From assembly GCA_002320595.1 (NCBI GenBank), contig DCKB01000003.1, positions 1 to 64,000 on the forward strand: DNA of 64,000 nucleotides. Reading direction: 5' to 3'. Source of the stretch: Christensenella sp. UBA1685 (lineage in GTDB: Bacteria > Bacillota > Clostridia > Christensenellales > CAG-138). Shown here in pieces: positions 16,587-24,966 of the stretch (the first letter of the stretch is position 1; each line of letters begins with the position of its first letter). Below the pieces are notes generated by a model, which was not told where the DNA came from, ran no database searches, and was given only the letters and a program-made list of their open reading frames with translations. The position numbers and the translations under genes were made by a program.

Positions 16587-17813
16587 ATGCACGCGGTCGG
16601 CATTATCGCAGAATACAATCCGTTTCACAACGGGCATGCGTACCATCTTTCCTGCGCGAAGCGGCTTTCCGGCTGTACGCATGCGATCGTAGCCATGAGC
16701 GGCAGCTTCGTGCAGCGTGGGGATACGGCCGCGTTCGATAAGTTTGCCCGCGCGCGCTGGGCGCTGTGCCATGGAGCGGATCTCGTTTTGGAGCTGCCCA
16801 CAGCGTTTGCCTGTGCAAGTGCGGAACGCTTTGCGCGCGGCGGCGTTGCACTGCTTGCAGGCACCGAGCTCGTCTCTGCGCTCGCTTTCGGCGCAGAACA
16901 TGCGGATCTTGCCCTGCTTTCTGCTATGGCCTTTTCCTCCGCCGGAGAAACGGATTCGGACGCGTCCGAACGCAGAATTGCATTTTATCTCAAGCAGGGG
17001 CTTTCCTTTCCTGCCGCCCGCGCGCGCGCCTATGCGGAAATTGCACCCGATGCCGGGAATACGGAAGCGTTTGCCTCGCCCAACAACATCCTTGCAGTCG
17101 AATATCTGCGGGCGCTCGCAAGCATTGCGCCGGGCATTTCGCCCATTGCCGTCCCCCGCACGGGCGCAGCGCACGATGCTCCGTGCGCCTGTGCCGAAAC
17201 CGGCTTTGCGAGCGCTTCCGCCCTGCGTGAAGCCGCCGAACGCTGCGATATGCTTTTGCTGCGCAGCGCCGCGCCGGCGCAGGTCGCCGCAGAAATCGAG
17301 GCCGCGGTCATGGCGCTCCATGCGCCCAAAAGCGCCGCGCACCTTTCCGATGCGATCCTGTATGCATTGCGCAGGGAGGCGCGCACAGCGCTTGCCTCCC
17401 TCCCAGATGTCAGCGAAGGGTTGGAAAACGTGCTGTACGAAAAAGCGCGCTCCTGCACGGACTATCCCGCCTTCCTTGCCGCCGTCAAAACGAAGCGTTA
17501 CACGCTTGCGCGCCTCCGGCGCATCTCCATGCATGCGCTTCTCGGCGTGGACAAAGCGTTTTTTGCCCGCCATCCCGCGCCGCGCTACCTGCGCGTGCTC
17601 GGCGTGCGGCGGGATGCGCTTGCGCTGCTCTCCGCGCTTTCCGAACGCGCTTCGCTCCCGGTCGTCACAGGCTATCAGGACTATGCCGCGCTGGACGGCA
17701 TGGCAAAAGAGCAGTTTGCTCTCGACCTTTTTGCGGGCGAGCTCCTTTCCATGGCCGCCCCCGCGCCGGAGGCCGCAAGCAGCGAATTTTCACGCCCGCT
17801 GCTGATCGTTTAA
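16587..17813 (+). CDS. tmcAL: tRNA(Met) cytidine acetate ligase TmcAL (YlbM)
   Basis: TmcAL activates acetate with ATP and forms N4-acetylcytidine at the wobble position of elongator tRNA(Met). The 408-residue protein begins MHAVGIIAEYNPFHNGHAYH, with the nucleotidyltransferase HxGH-like motif FHNGH, then SGSFVQRGDTAAFDKFARA and GADLVLELP, and later SPNNILAVEY-type ASPNNILAVEYLRAL. Its link to pta-ackA next door is only positional, although acetate is its substrate. It is followed 59 bases later by ylbJ. Confidence 0.94.
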   Translation: MHAVGIIAEYNPFHNGHAYHLSCAKRLSGCTHAIVAMSGSFVQRGDTAAFDKFARARWALCHGADLVLELPTAFACASAERFARGGVALLAGTELVSALAFGAEHADLALLSAMAFSSAGETDSDASERRIAFYLKQGLSFPAARARAYAEIAPDAGNTEAFASPNNILAVEYLRALASIAPGISPIAVPRTGAAHDAPCACAETGFASASALREAAERCDMLLLRSAAPAQVAAEIEAAVMALHAPKSAAHLSDAILYALRREARTALASLPDVSEGLENVLYEKARSCTDYPAFLAAVKTKRYTLARLRRISMHALLGVDKAFFARHPAPRYLRVLGVRRDALALLSALSERASLPVVTGYQDYAALDGMAKEQFALDLFAGELLSMAAPAPEAASSEFSRPLLIV

Positions 17814-17872
17814 ATTAAAACCTGCATTTGTATTGAAACCATATCCACACCCTGCCGCGCATAGGATAAAGC

Positions 17873-18937
17873 ATGAAAAGAAAACTTGCTTTGTTTTTTT
17901 GCGCGCTCACATGCGCGCTTCTCATCGCATTCAACCCGGATGCCATGGCGGCTGCGCGGGAGGGCTTCTCGCTGTGGCGGGATTCCGTCATGCCCGCGCT
18001 TCTGCCGTTTTTTGTGTGCACCTCCCTGATGCGTCAGCTGGGCGCGCTGCAAAGCGGCAACGCTGCGGCGCTTTTCGCGCTTGCTTTCGTTTCGGGTGCA
18101 CCGGGCGGCGCGCGCCTTTCTTCCCAATACGCAGCGGATGGTGACGTGGATGCCGGGCTTACCTGCCTTGCCGCTTCGCTCAACACCATCAGCCCCATGT
18201 ATATTGCTGGCGCGTTCGCAACCGGCATGCTTGGCGCGCCGCAAGCCGCGTTCCCCATTTTAACCGCACAGTTGCTTTCCGCGCTTCTCACCGTGCTTCT
18301 TGTGCGAAAAGCCTACGCCCCTGTGCTCGCCGCAAGCGCGCCGGAGCAGGCGCTCCCGTTTGCGCGCCTGTTTGCCGCAAGCATCGCGGAATCCGTTTCC
18401 TCCCTGCTCTCCATCTGCGGAACAATCATCTTCTTTCTTGTCCTTACGCGCCTCCTTTCAGCCACGGGTGCAATGGCTGTGCTGCTCTGGCCTTTTCGGA
18501 CCCTCCTTACCCTGCTCGGCAGCAATGGAGCGCTTGCGGAGGCCGTATTCACGGGGATGCTTGAAATGACAGCCGGCTCAAAAGCGCTTGCAGAGGCCGG
18601 TTTGCCGCTGCGCACAGCCGCAAGCGCGGGCGCGTTTCTCTTCTCCTTCGGCGGGCTTTGTATTGCCGCGCAATCCATGCTGTTCCTGCCGGTCAAGCTC
18701 AAGCAATATCTTCCGCTCAAGCTTGCACAGGGTGTGCTCGCTGCCCTTCTGTGTTATTTCCTCTTTCCCATCTGCTTCCCCGGCGCAGCACACGCGGGTG
18801 CAGTCAGCGGCGAAACGCTTGCGGAAAACGCGCTCACCGCAACGGCCATCTTTGCCGTTTCGCTGCTCGGCGTGGGGACGGTTCTGTTGTTCTCGGCCAT
18901 AGCGGGAAAGCGCAAACGCCTGCGCACACGAAAATAA
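17873..18937 (+). CDS. ylbJ: sporulation integral membrane protein YlbJ
   Basis: YlbJ is a multi-pass membrane protein needed for spore cortex formation in Bacillus and carries the nucleoside-recognition (Gate) domain. The 354-residue product has an N-terminal hydrophobic segment, the conserved REGFSLWRDSVMPALLPFFV stretch (~res 29-48), SGAPGGARL, TLNTISPMYI-like LNTISPMYIAGAF, and repeated hydrophobic segments to the C-terminus. Its neighbours coaD, rsmD and tmcAL match the ylbH-ylbM cluster of Bacillus, supporting the call. Confidence 0.9.
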   Translation: MKRKLALFFCALTCALLIAFNPDAMAAAREGFSLWRDSVMPALLPFFVCTSLMRQLGALQSGNAAALFALAFVSGAPGGARLSSQYAADGDVDAGLTCLAASLNTISPMYIAGAFATGMLGAPQAAFPILTAQLLSALLTVLLVRKAYAPVLAASAPEQALPFARLFAASIAESVSSLLSICGTIIFFLVLTRLLSATGAMAVLLWPFRTLLTLLGSNGALAEAVFTGMLEMTAGSKALAEAGLPLRTAASAGAFLFSFGGLCIAAQSMLFLPVKLKQYLPLKLAQGVLAALLCYFLFPICFPGAAHAGAVSGETLAENALTATAIFAVSLLGVGTVLLFSAIAGKRKRLRTRK

Positions 18938-18940
18938 ACA

Positions 18941-18976
18941 TAAAAAAGCGGCCCTGCAACCATCGCGGGAGCCGCT
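18941..18976 (-). terminator. intrinsic terminator after the coiled-coil protein gene
   Basis: AGCGGC (18947-18952) and GCCGCT (18971-18976) close a stem that continues inside with CCTGC/GCGGG. On the minus strand it is followed by TTTTTT, so it ends the rsmD-coaD-coiled-coil transcript. Confidence 0.8.
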
Positions 18977-19001
18977 CCTGTAATCCGGCCTGAAACCGGG
19001 C

Positions 19002-19790
19002 TTATTCCTCTTCGTCGTCGAAATCGATGTCCTCGACTTTCTTCCTGCGCTTGAACAGGCCGCTCAGGAAGCCGCCTTTTGCGTCATCCTCAAACTCGTC
19101 TTCATCATCGAAGCCATCATCATATGCCTCATCAATCGGTTCGGGCGCAGGCTTCGCCCTCCGGCGCGCGGGCTGCGGCGCTGCCGTCTGATCAGCGGCA
19201 GGTTGGTATTCCGGCTGCGGCGCTGCGGGGGCAGCCGGTTCACTCTGTTGGGTACGCGCATCAAGATCCTTCCGGTTGAGAGCAACGAGCTGCTTATATT
19301 CGCCAAGGAAGCTCTCGAGGTCTTTCAAAACGTCGTCCGCATAGCATTTTGCGTTTTCAAACACAAGGCTTGCGTTCGCTTCCGCCTTCTTGGCAAGAAG
19401 TTCGGCGCGCCGCTGCGCTTCCTGATAGATCTCATCTTCCTGCACAAGGCGTTCATATTCCTGCTTCGCCTTCTCCACAATGTCATCCGCAGCAGCGTGT
19501 GCCTGCGCAATCAGTCTGTCGGCCTCTTCCTGTGCGTTTGCCACAACGTCGCGCGCATGCTCATCTGCATTGTCGATCATCGTTTGGGATTCAATCATCA
19601 CGCTGTTCGCGCGGCGGATATCCTCCGGAATGGTTACCTTAAGGTCTCCCAGAAGATCGATCATCTCCTCCGCATCAATCACGCGCTTGTTTGCTCCGTT
19701 GCCGAGCTTCGGCCTCGGGCTGCGCTCAATCATATCCTCAAGCTGGCCGATAATGGTAAAAATCTGCATGTTTTGCGTGTTATTGCTCAT
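19002..19790 (-). CDS. coiled-coil protein with acidic tail (ATP synthase b-subunit/DivIVA-like)
   Basis: A 262-residue soluble protein. Residues about 50-180 form a long Ala/Glu/Gln-rich coiled coil (VMIESQTMIDNADEHARDVV, EEADRLIAQAHAAADDIV) of the kind seen in ATP synthase b-subunit-like and DivIVA-like proteins. It is followed by a Pro/Ala/Gln linker and an acidic stretch (EPIDEAYDDGFDDEDEFEDD) and ends with GLFKRRKKVEDIDFDDEEE. Homologues follow coaD in other Clostridia, in my recollection, without known function. It overlaps coaD by 11 bases, so it belongs to that operon. Confidence 0.7.
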   Translation of the reverse strand: MSNNTQNMQIFTIIGQLEDMIERSPRPKLGNGANKRVIDAEEMIDLLGDLKVTIPEDIRRANSVMIESQTMIDNADEHARDVVANAQEEADRLIAQAHAAADDIVEKAKQEYERLVQEDEIYQEAQRRAELLAKKAEANASLVFENAKCYADDVLKDLESFLGEYKQLVALNRKDLDARTQQSEPAAPAAPQPEYQPAADQTAAPQPARRRAKPAPEPIDEAYDDGFDDEDEFEDDAKGGFLSGLFKRRKKVEDIDFDDEEE

Positions 19791-20274
19791 CGCTTCTGAC
19801 CCTTTCTGCGATTATTTTACATATTTGATCGGGCACAAGCCCGCTTATGCCGGCTCCGGACGCCATCAGCATGCGCACGGCGCTCGAGCTGATGTGTACG
19901 TGTGCGGGGTCGGATGCAAGATAAACGGTTTCAAGCTCCGGCGAAAGCCTTCGGTTAAAATATTCCATGGAATATTCATAATCGAAATCCACACCGTTTC
20001 TAAGGCCGCGCACGTTATATGCTGCACCCGCAAGGCGCGCAAAATCCACCAAAAGTCCCGAAAATACCGAAACGGGTGCGTTATCAATCCCTGCTTCGCG
20101 CACGGCAGAGCGGATCATTGCGCAGCGTTCCTCCGGGGAAAACAGCGGATGCTTCTCCGGGTTAACGAGCACGCCCACATGCACCTCGTCAAACAGCGCC
20201 GCCGCGCGGCGCAACACGTCCATATGGCCGATGGTAAACGGGTCGAACGACCCGGCGAATACCGCCTTTTTCAT
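19780..20274 (-). CDS. coaD: phosphopantetheine adenylyltransferase
   Basis: CoaD adenylates 4'-phosphopantetheine to dephospho-CoA, the penultimate step of CoA synthesis; the first step (coaX) is at 56877-57644. The 164-residue enzyme starts MKKAVFAGSFDPFTIGHMDV with the nucleotidyltransferase T/HxGH motif TIGH, and has VRGLRNGVDFDYEYSM and the ISSSAVR segment. The ATG at 20272-20274 forms an ATGA overlap with rsmD. Confidence 0.97.
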   Translation of the reverse strand: MKKAVFAGSFDPFTIGHMDVLRRAAALFDEVHVGVLVNPEKHPLFSPEERCAMIRSAVREAGIDNAPVSVFSGLLVDFARLAGAAYNVRGLRNGVDFDYEYSMEYFNRRLSPELETVYLASDPAHVHISSSAVRMLMASGAGISGLVPDQICKIIAERVRSDEQ

Positions 20275-20825
20275 GCACGCTCCTCCTCGAAGATGGAAAG
20301 GCCCGCAATCCCATATTTCCTTCGGTCGCAAAGCGTGAAGCCCGGGGGCGTTTCAGGCGGCAGGTTCGCCGCATGCTCTGCAATGATGCGGCAGCCCGGA
20401 GCAAGCACCTCTGCCGTTTTCAGCGCGGCAAGCGTTTCTTCCAAAAACCCCGCGCGATACGGCGGATCAAGAAACACAAGCCCGAATCGGAACCCTGCAC
20501 GCGCCGCAGCTTGAATTGCCGCACGGTAATCCAGCGAATATATGGTGGATTGCCGCAAAAAGCCCAGTTTTTCAACGTTTGTGCGCACAGCCGTAGCGCT
20601 CTCGCGCGCCGCATCGTTAAACACGGCATGCTCAGCGCCGCGGGAAAGCGCTTCCAAGCCCAGATTTCCTGAGCCTGCGAACAGGTCGAGTACGGTTTTT
20701 CCCGCAATCTCGAACTGGATGATGCCAAAAAGCGATTCCTTGACCCTGTCAAGCGTGGGACGCGTATCGCGGCCTTTCGGCACTGCGATGGGTTGCCCGC
20801 GCTTTGTGCCGGCTATGATGCGCAA
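20271..20825 (-). CDS. rsmD: 16S rRNA (guanine966-N2)-methyltransferase RsmD
   Basis: RsmD methylates G966 of 16S rRNA. The 184-residue protein starts LRIIAGTKRGQPI (read as Met from TTG 20823-20825), with RPTLDRVKESLFGII, the SAM-binding VLDLFAGSGNLGLEALSRGA and the catalytic motif LDPPY. TTG is chosen because it gives the canonical MRIIAG start behind GGAGG at 6 bases. It is the first gene of rsmD-coaD-coiled-coil. Confidence 0.95.
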   Translation of the reverse strand: MRIIAGTKRGQPIAVPKGRDTRPTLDRVKESLFGIIQFEIAGKTVLDLFAGSGNLGLEALSRGAEHAVFNDAARESATAVRTNVEKLGFLRQSTIYSLDYRAAIQAAARAGFRFGLVFLDPPYRAGFLEETLAALKTAEVLAPGCRIIAEHAANLPPETPPGFTLCDRRKYGIAGLSIFEEERA

Positions 20826-20877
20826 TGCTTTCCTCCACAAATGGATTCAAAGTATTTTATCATTGTTTTATCCCTGC

Positions 20878-21465
20878 TTACAAGCATGAATACATTTTAT
20901 TAACAATAATTCCATTGTTTTCCGCAATTAGATCCATTTTTACATCCCATTTCTCACACGGAACCCGCTCCTGCACCTGAAAATCGAACGCGAGGCCCGC
21001 TTTCGGGCAGGAAAGCTCCGGCAGCAGGCGGTCATAATAGCCCGCCCCTTGGCCAAGGCGGCTGCAATCCCGCCCGAACGCCACGCCGGGAATGATGGCG
21101 AATCCCACCTCCGCAGGAAAAACGGATCGGCACCGGGCGGGAACCGGCTCCAGAATGCCATAGCTTCCGGGTGCAAGCGCATCCGGTGCGAGCGGTTCGT
21201 ACAGTGCAAGGCGGTTCCCCGGCAAGCACAGTGGAAAGGCAATGCGCTTGCCGGCCGCACGTGCGGCGAGAACCGCCGGGGCCGGGTCACACTCCTGCGG
21301 CATGGCGCAATAGGCGAGCAGCACGGCCGCCCGCTGAAACGCGGGATGCGCAATGAGCTGCGCACAGGCATCGGCGGAACGCAATGCGCGCTCCGCCGGA
21401 GGCTGTGCATGAAGGCGCGCGCGCACCGCACGGCGCACCGCCTGTTTTTCTTCCATCAGGCGCAT
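20878..21465 (-). CDS. 5-formyltetrahydrofolate cyclo-ligase
   Basis: This enzyme (MTHFS family) uses ATP to turn 5-formyl-THF into 5,10-methenyl-THF. The 195-residue protein has an N-terminal EEKQAVRRAVRARL helix, the IAFPLCLPGNRLALY segment and the family signature RLGQGAGYYDRLLPEL (~res 136-151). The ATG used is at 21465, though an internal Met at residue 4 is also possible; no strong ribosome site is visible. It follows the amidohydrolase by 12 bases and is last in the nnrD-amidohydrolase unit. Confidence 0.92.
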   Translation of the reverse strand: MRLMEEKQAVRRAVRARLHAQPPAERALRSADACAQLIAHPAFQRAAVLLAYCAMPQECDPAPAVLAARAAGKRIAFPLCLPGNRLALYEPLAPDALAPGSYGILEPVPARCRSVFPAEVGFAIIPGVAFGRDCSRLGQGAGYYDRLLPELSCPKAGLAFDFQVQERVPCEKWDVKMDLIAENNGIIVNKMYSCL

Positions 21466-21477
21466 TTTTGTTTCAGC

Positions 21478-22641
21478 TCATTCCTCGTGGGCAATTTTTC
21501 CGTTTACGAGCGTCAGCACACAGCGCGCGCGGAAATCGAGCGGGTGTCCGTTGAACACGGCGACATCCGCGTCCTTTCCGGGTTCAAGGCTTCCCACGCG
21601 GTCGTCAATGCCGGCGATGCGCGCCGCATTGATCGTAATGGAACGGAGCGCCTCTTCCTCCGGCAGTCCTTCCCGTACGGCGAGCGCCGCGCACACGGGC
21701 AGGTATTGTTCCGGAATCACGGGATGGTCCGTCATCATCGCAAATTCGATGCCGTTGTCGTAGAGCGCCTTGGGCGCAGCAAACGAAAGGTTTTTCAGTT
21801 CGATTTTGCTGCGTTCGGAGAGAAGCGGCCCCACGATGATGCCAGCGCCTTGTTCGGCGATGGCGCGCTTTAAATGCTCCGGGATCAGATAGCCTTCCGT
21901 GCAGTGATCCAGCGTAAAGCGGATGTTGAATTCCTTTGCGACGCGGATCGCGGTCAGGATGTCATCCGCGCGATGGCAGTGAATTTTGAGCGGAAGCTCC
22001 CGCCGCACAACAGAGAGCAGCGCCTCCCTGCCGAAATCGCGTGCAGGGCGCTTTGCGGGATCGTCCTTCGCCTCCTCCAGCTTCCGGCCGTATTCCTGCG
22101 CATCCAAAAGGGCTTTGCGCAGAATTGCAGCCGTTGCCATACGCGTCTGCGGTGTTTTGTCCGAGCTCCCATATACGCGCTTCGGGTTTTCGCCAAAGGC
22201 GGCTTTCATCGCAACCGGGAAGCGCAGGGTCATATCCTCTACGGAATCGCCCGCGGTTTTGACGGCCGCGAACTGCCCGCCTACAACGTTTGCGCTGCCG
22301 GGGCCTGTGACGCAGGTCGTAACGCCCGCAGCGCAAGCCTCCGCAAAGCAGCGGTCATACGGGTTGATGGCATCGATTGCGCGCAGCTCGGGTGTGACCG
22401 GGTTCGTGCATTCGTTGCCGTCCGATCCTTCGCTTCCCATACCGTCCTCCCACATGCCGATATGGCAATGGGCGTCCACGATGCCAGGCAGGACATAGCA
22501 GCCCGAAACATCACGCACTTCAGCGTTTTCCGCAGGCAGGTTTTCGCCGATTGCAGCGATTTTTCCGTTTTCCACCGCAATGTCACCCACGAATTCGGGG
22601 CCGGCCATGGTCAAAAGCCTTCCGTTCTTTAAAATCAGCAC
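21478..22641 (-). CDS. amidohydrolase family metal-dependent hydrolase
   Basis: A 387-residue amidohydrolase-superfamily enzyme (imidazolonepropionase/dihydroorotase-like). Seen are the N-terminal beta-sandwich (MLILKNGRLLTM), the metal motif GIVDAHCHIGMWEDG (HxH, ~res 58), KIHCHRADDI (~221), FTLDHCTEG (~243), a MMTDHPVIPEQ segment carrying the catalytic Asp, and the C-terminal SLEPGKDADVAVFNG. The substrate is not evident. It lies 18 bases after nnrD. Confidence 0.85.
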   Translation of the reverse strand: MLILKNGRLLTMAGPEFVGDIAVENGKIAAIGENLPAENAEVRDVSGCYVLPGIVDAHCHIGMWEDGMGSEGSDGNECTNPVTPELRAIDAINPYDRCFAEACAAGVTTCVTGPGSANVVGGQFAAVKTAGDSVEDMTLRFPVAMKAAFGENPKRVYGSSDKTPQTRMATAAILRKALLDAQEYGRKLEEAKDDPAKRPARDFGREALLSVVRRELPLKIHCHRADDILTAIRVAKEFNIRFTLDHCTEGYLIPEHLKRAIAEQGAGIIVGPLLSERSKIELKNLSFAAPKALYDNGIEFAMMTDHPVIPEQYLPVCAALAVREGLPEEEALRSITINAARIAGIDDRVGSLEPGKDADVAVFNGHPLDFRARCVLTLVNGKIAHEE

Positions 22642-22659
22642 AGCAATTTCTCCTTTTCG

Positions 22660-23532
22660 TTATTTGGATTGATACACGCTGTTTTGCAGCGTTAATTCGA
22701 TCATTTCCGTCACATCCCGCGCCATGAGCATCCGCTCGCGCAGAAGGTCAAGTGCCGCGTCTGCGGATGCGCCGAGCAGGTAAGAAGCAGCGCATGCCGC
22801 ATCAAATGGCGCAAGCTTTTGCCCAAGCATTGCAAGCGCAATGCCGGAGAGCACATCGCCGCTGCCGCCCTTTGCAAGACCAGGGTTTCCCGTTTCATTC
22901 CACGCAAAACGACCGTCCGGCGCAGCCACCACGCTGCGGGCGCCCTTTAAGAGCACCGTGCAGCCCCATTGCGCCGCCGAGCGCAGCGCGAATGCTTTCT
23001 GGTTTTCCCGCACTTCAGGGATGCTGATGCCTAGGAGCCGTGCCATCTCGCCAAAATGCGGCGTGAGCACCACATTGCCATGGAGCGCAGCGCGCGCCTC
23101 TGTGTTGCGCGCAAGCGCGAACAACCCGTCCGCATCCACGACCACAGGCTTTCCCGCAGAGAGTACAAGCCGGAGCACACCGTCCGTTTCCGCTGCACGC
23201 CCCATGCCCGGGCCGATGGCGATGCAGGTTGCCGCATCAAGATACGGCCGCAGGAACGCTTCCGTGCAGGCATCCCAGCGTTCGCCCGGGAGCGGGGCCA
23301 GCATGGCTTCCGGCAACGCGCGCAGGCCCGCGGCAGCAGATGCGGGACAGAGAACCTTCAGCGTGCCAATGCCCGCGCGCAAAGCGGCCGTTGCCGCCAT
23401 GCAGGCTGCGCCCGGCATGCTGCCGCTGCCCGCGAGCAAAAGCCCGTGGCCACTGTCGCCCTTGTTGCTTTCCCGCCTGCGCGGCCCAAGCAGCGCCGCG
23501 ATTTTATCCTTTGTCAGCGTGTGCCCGTCCAT
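22660..23532 (-). CDS. nnrD: ADP-dependent NAD(P)H-hydrate dehydratase
   Basis: NnrD repairs hydrated NAD(P)H using ADP. The 290-residue protein is the C-terminal (kinase-fold) half only; the epimerase half (NnrE) found fused in many bacteria is absent. Motifs include KGDSGHGLLLAGS, IGPGMGRAAE, VVVDADGLFAL, LTPHFGEMARLLG and NPGLAKGGSGDVLSGI. It begins just 30 bases after the acpS terminator, with no room for a separate promoter. Confidence 0.92.
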   Translation of the reverse strand: MDGHTLTKDKIAALLGPRRRESNKGDSGHGLLLAGSGSMPGAACMAATAALRAGIGTLKVLCPASAAAGLRALPEAMLAPLPGERWDACTEAFLRPYLDAATCIAIGPGMGRAAETDGVLRLVLSAGKPVVVDADGLFALARNTEARAALHGNVVLTPHFGEMARLLGISIPEVRENQKAFALRSAAQWGCTVLLKGARSVVAAPDGRFAWNETGNPGLAKGGSGDVLSGIALAMLGQKLAPFDAACAASYLLGASADAALDLLRERMLMARDVTEMIELTLQNSVYQSK

Positions 23533-23561
23533 CCGTTTCCTTTCCTTGGTTTACGCCGCAT

Positions 23562-23588
23562 AAAAAAGGCGGGGAACTACTCCCGCCT
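23562..23588 (-). terminator. intrinsic terminator after acpS
   Basis: AGGCGGG (23567-23573) pairs with CCCGCCT (23582-23588), followed on the minus strand by TTTTTT. It lies between acpS and nnrD. Confidence 0.85.
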
Positions 23589-23601
23589 GGCAGAGCGAAG
23601 C

Positions 23602-23970
23602 TCAATCTTCAACGATTGCTTGCGCCACTGCGAGCTGCTTGATGTGGGAAATGCTGACATGCACCGTTTTCCCGGTCAGTTCCCGCATGCGCGAAAGCGC
23701 AGCGTTTTGCAGCGTGGCATAGGGTTTTCCGTTTTCGTCGTGCAGCACCTCGATATCCGTCCACTTGATGCCCCGAAAGCCCACGGAAAGCGCTTTTGCC
23801 GTCGCTTCTTTGGCAGCAAAGGTGCCTGCGATTGTCTGCGGTTCAAAATTAAACCGTTCAAAATAGGCCTGTTCCGCCGGGGTGAACACCATCTTAAGGA
23901 ACGCTGGCTTCGCCGCAGCCTTCTTTACGCGCTCAACTTCGATGATATCAATGCCGGTTCCAATTACCAT
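23602..23970 (-). CDS. acpS: holo-[acyl-carrier-protein] synthase
   Basis: AcpS attaches phosphopantetheine from CoA to the Ser of acyl carrier protein (acpP is at 11906-12127). The 122-residue enzyme starts MVIGTGIDIIEVERVKKA, where the first Asp binds Mg, and has the second metal/catalytic motif FAAKEATAKALSVGF. It ends VHVSISHIKQLAVAQAIVED. It appears monocistronic, flanked by its own promoter and terminator. Confidence 0.96.
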   Translation of the reverse strand: MVIGTGIDIIEVERVKKAAAKPAFLKMVFTPAEQAYFERFNFEPQTIAGTFAAKEATAKALSVGFRGIKWTDIEVLHDENGKPYATLQNAALSRMRELTGKTVHVSISHIKQLAVAQAIVED

Positions 23971-24006
23971 GCGCTCACTCCCATGCCTTTGAATTTGCCA
24001 TGTAAT

Positions 24007-24034
24007 ATTCTACCATAGATTGCTTAAATGTCAA
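24007..24034 (-). promoter_or_regulatory. promoter of acpS
   Basis: Minus-strand TTGACA (24029-24034) and TAGAAT (24007-24012) are separated by 16 bases, about 40 bases before acpS. Confidence 0.83.
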
Positions 24035-24046
24035 ACCGCTCCCCAC

Positions 24047-24964
24047 TTAGGTATGCTTTTCAGCGCTTTTGACCGCATCAAGCACCGCCATGGCCATCAC
24101 CGTGGGGGCGGCCGCCAGGATCGGCAGCAAAGGCTGTTGCGAAAGCGCACAGGTTGAAACGCCGAAGATCGTGTCCCCATCCATTGAAGTGTGCACCGGG
24201 CGGATCGCCATTGCAAGGCCGTCGTGCGCCATGGAGGCAAGCTTGTTCGCCTCCTCACGCGTAAGCGCGGCATCCGTTGCAATCACGCCGATTGTGGTGT
24301 TTCCAAAGCCAGCCCCGGCAAGCGCCGCCGCGCCCAGGCAAGGCGTTTTCACACCGTTTATCGTAGCGGCTGCAATCAGCTCGCCCGTTCCGGGATCGTA
24401 AACATCGCCAAGCGCATTCACCACCACGAGCGCCGCAAGCTTTGCACCGCCGGGAAGCGTAATGCACGCGGTGCCTACGCCGCCCTTTGCGGCATGCTCC
24501 GGCCCCATCGCTTTGCCGAGCGTCGCCCCCGTCCCTGCACCCACACTGCCGGTCTCCACCGGGCCGTCCGTCGCCGCCCTGCAGGCAAGATATCCTTCCT
24601 CCTTGCCCGGGCGCACATGCGCGCTGCCTACGCCAAGATCAAAAATCACCGCCGCAGGCACGATGGGTACCACGCCTACGCCAACATCCGTGCCGAGATT
24701 TTTTTCTTCAAGATATTGCATTGCGCCGGAGGCCGCATCCAGCCCATATGCGCTGCCGCCTGAGAGCATCACCGCCTGAATGCGTTCCACAACGTTATAC
24801 CCGCGCAGAAGATCCGTTTCCCGCGTTCCGGGTGCGCTGCCGCGCACATCCACGCCTCCGACCGCGCCTCCCTCGAACAAAACGGCCGTGCAGCCTGTCA
24901 TTGCCGCTGCATCCGTATAATGGCCGACCTTGATTCCCGCAATCTCCGTAATACCCCTGTTCAT
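24047..24964 (-). CDS. P1 family (DmpA/NylC-like) N-terminal nucleophile peptidase
   Basis: A 305-residue member of peptidase family S58/P1 (beta-aminopeptidase DmpA, nylon hydrolase NylC). These are made as one chain that cleaves itself to expose a catalytic Ser or Thr. Seen are VGHYTDAAAMTGCTAVLF, RGSAPGTRETDLL, LSGGSAYGLDAASGAM, the GAGTGAT loop (~142-148), GGVGTACITL and GFGNTTIGVIATDAALTREEANKL. The Asn222-Thr223 pair fits the self-cleavage site, with Thr223 as nucleophile. The start is ATG 24962-24964, giving MNRGITEIAG; the longer frame runs through birA. It follows birA by 2 bases. Confidence 0.87.
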   Translation of the reverse strand: MNRGITEIAGIKVGHYTDAAAMTGCTAVLFEGGAVGGVDVRGSAPGTRETDLLRGYNVVERIQAVMLSGGSAYGLDAASGAMQYLEEKNLGTDVGVGVVPIVPAAVIFDLGVGSAHVRPGKEEGYLACRAATDGPVETGSVGAGTGATLGKAMGPEHAAKGGVGTACITLPGGAKLAALVVVNALGDVYDPGTGELIAAATINGVKTPCLGAAALAGAGFGNTTIGVIATDAALTREEANKLASMAHDGLAMAIRPVHTSMDGDTIFGVSTCALSQQPLLPILAAAPTVMAMAVLDAVKSAEKHT

Positions 24965-24966
24965 GC

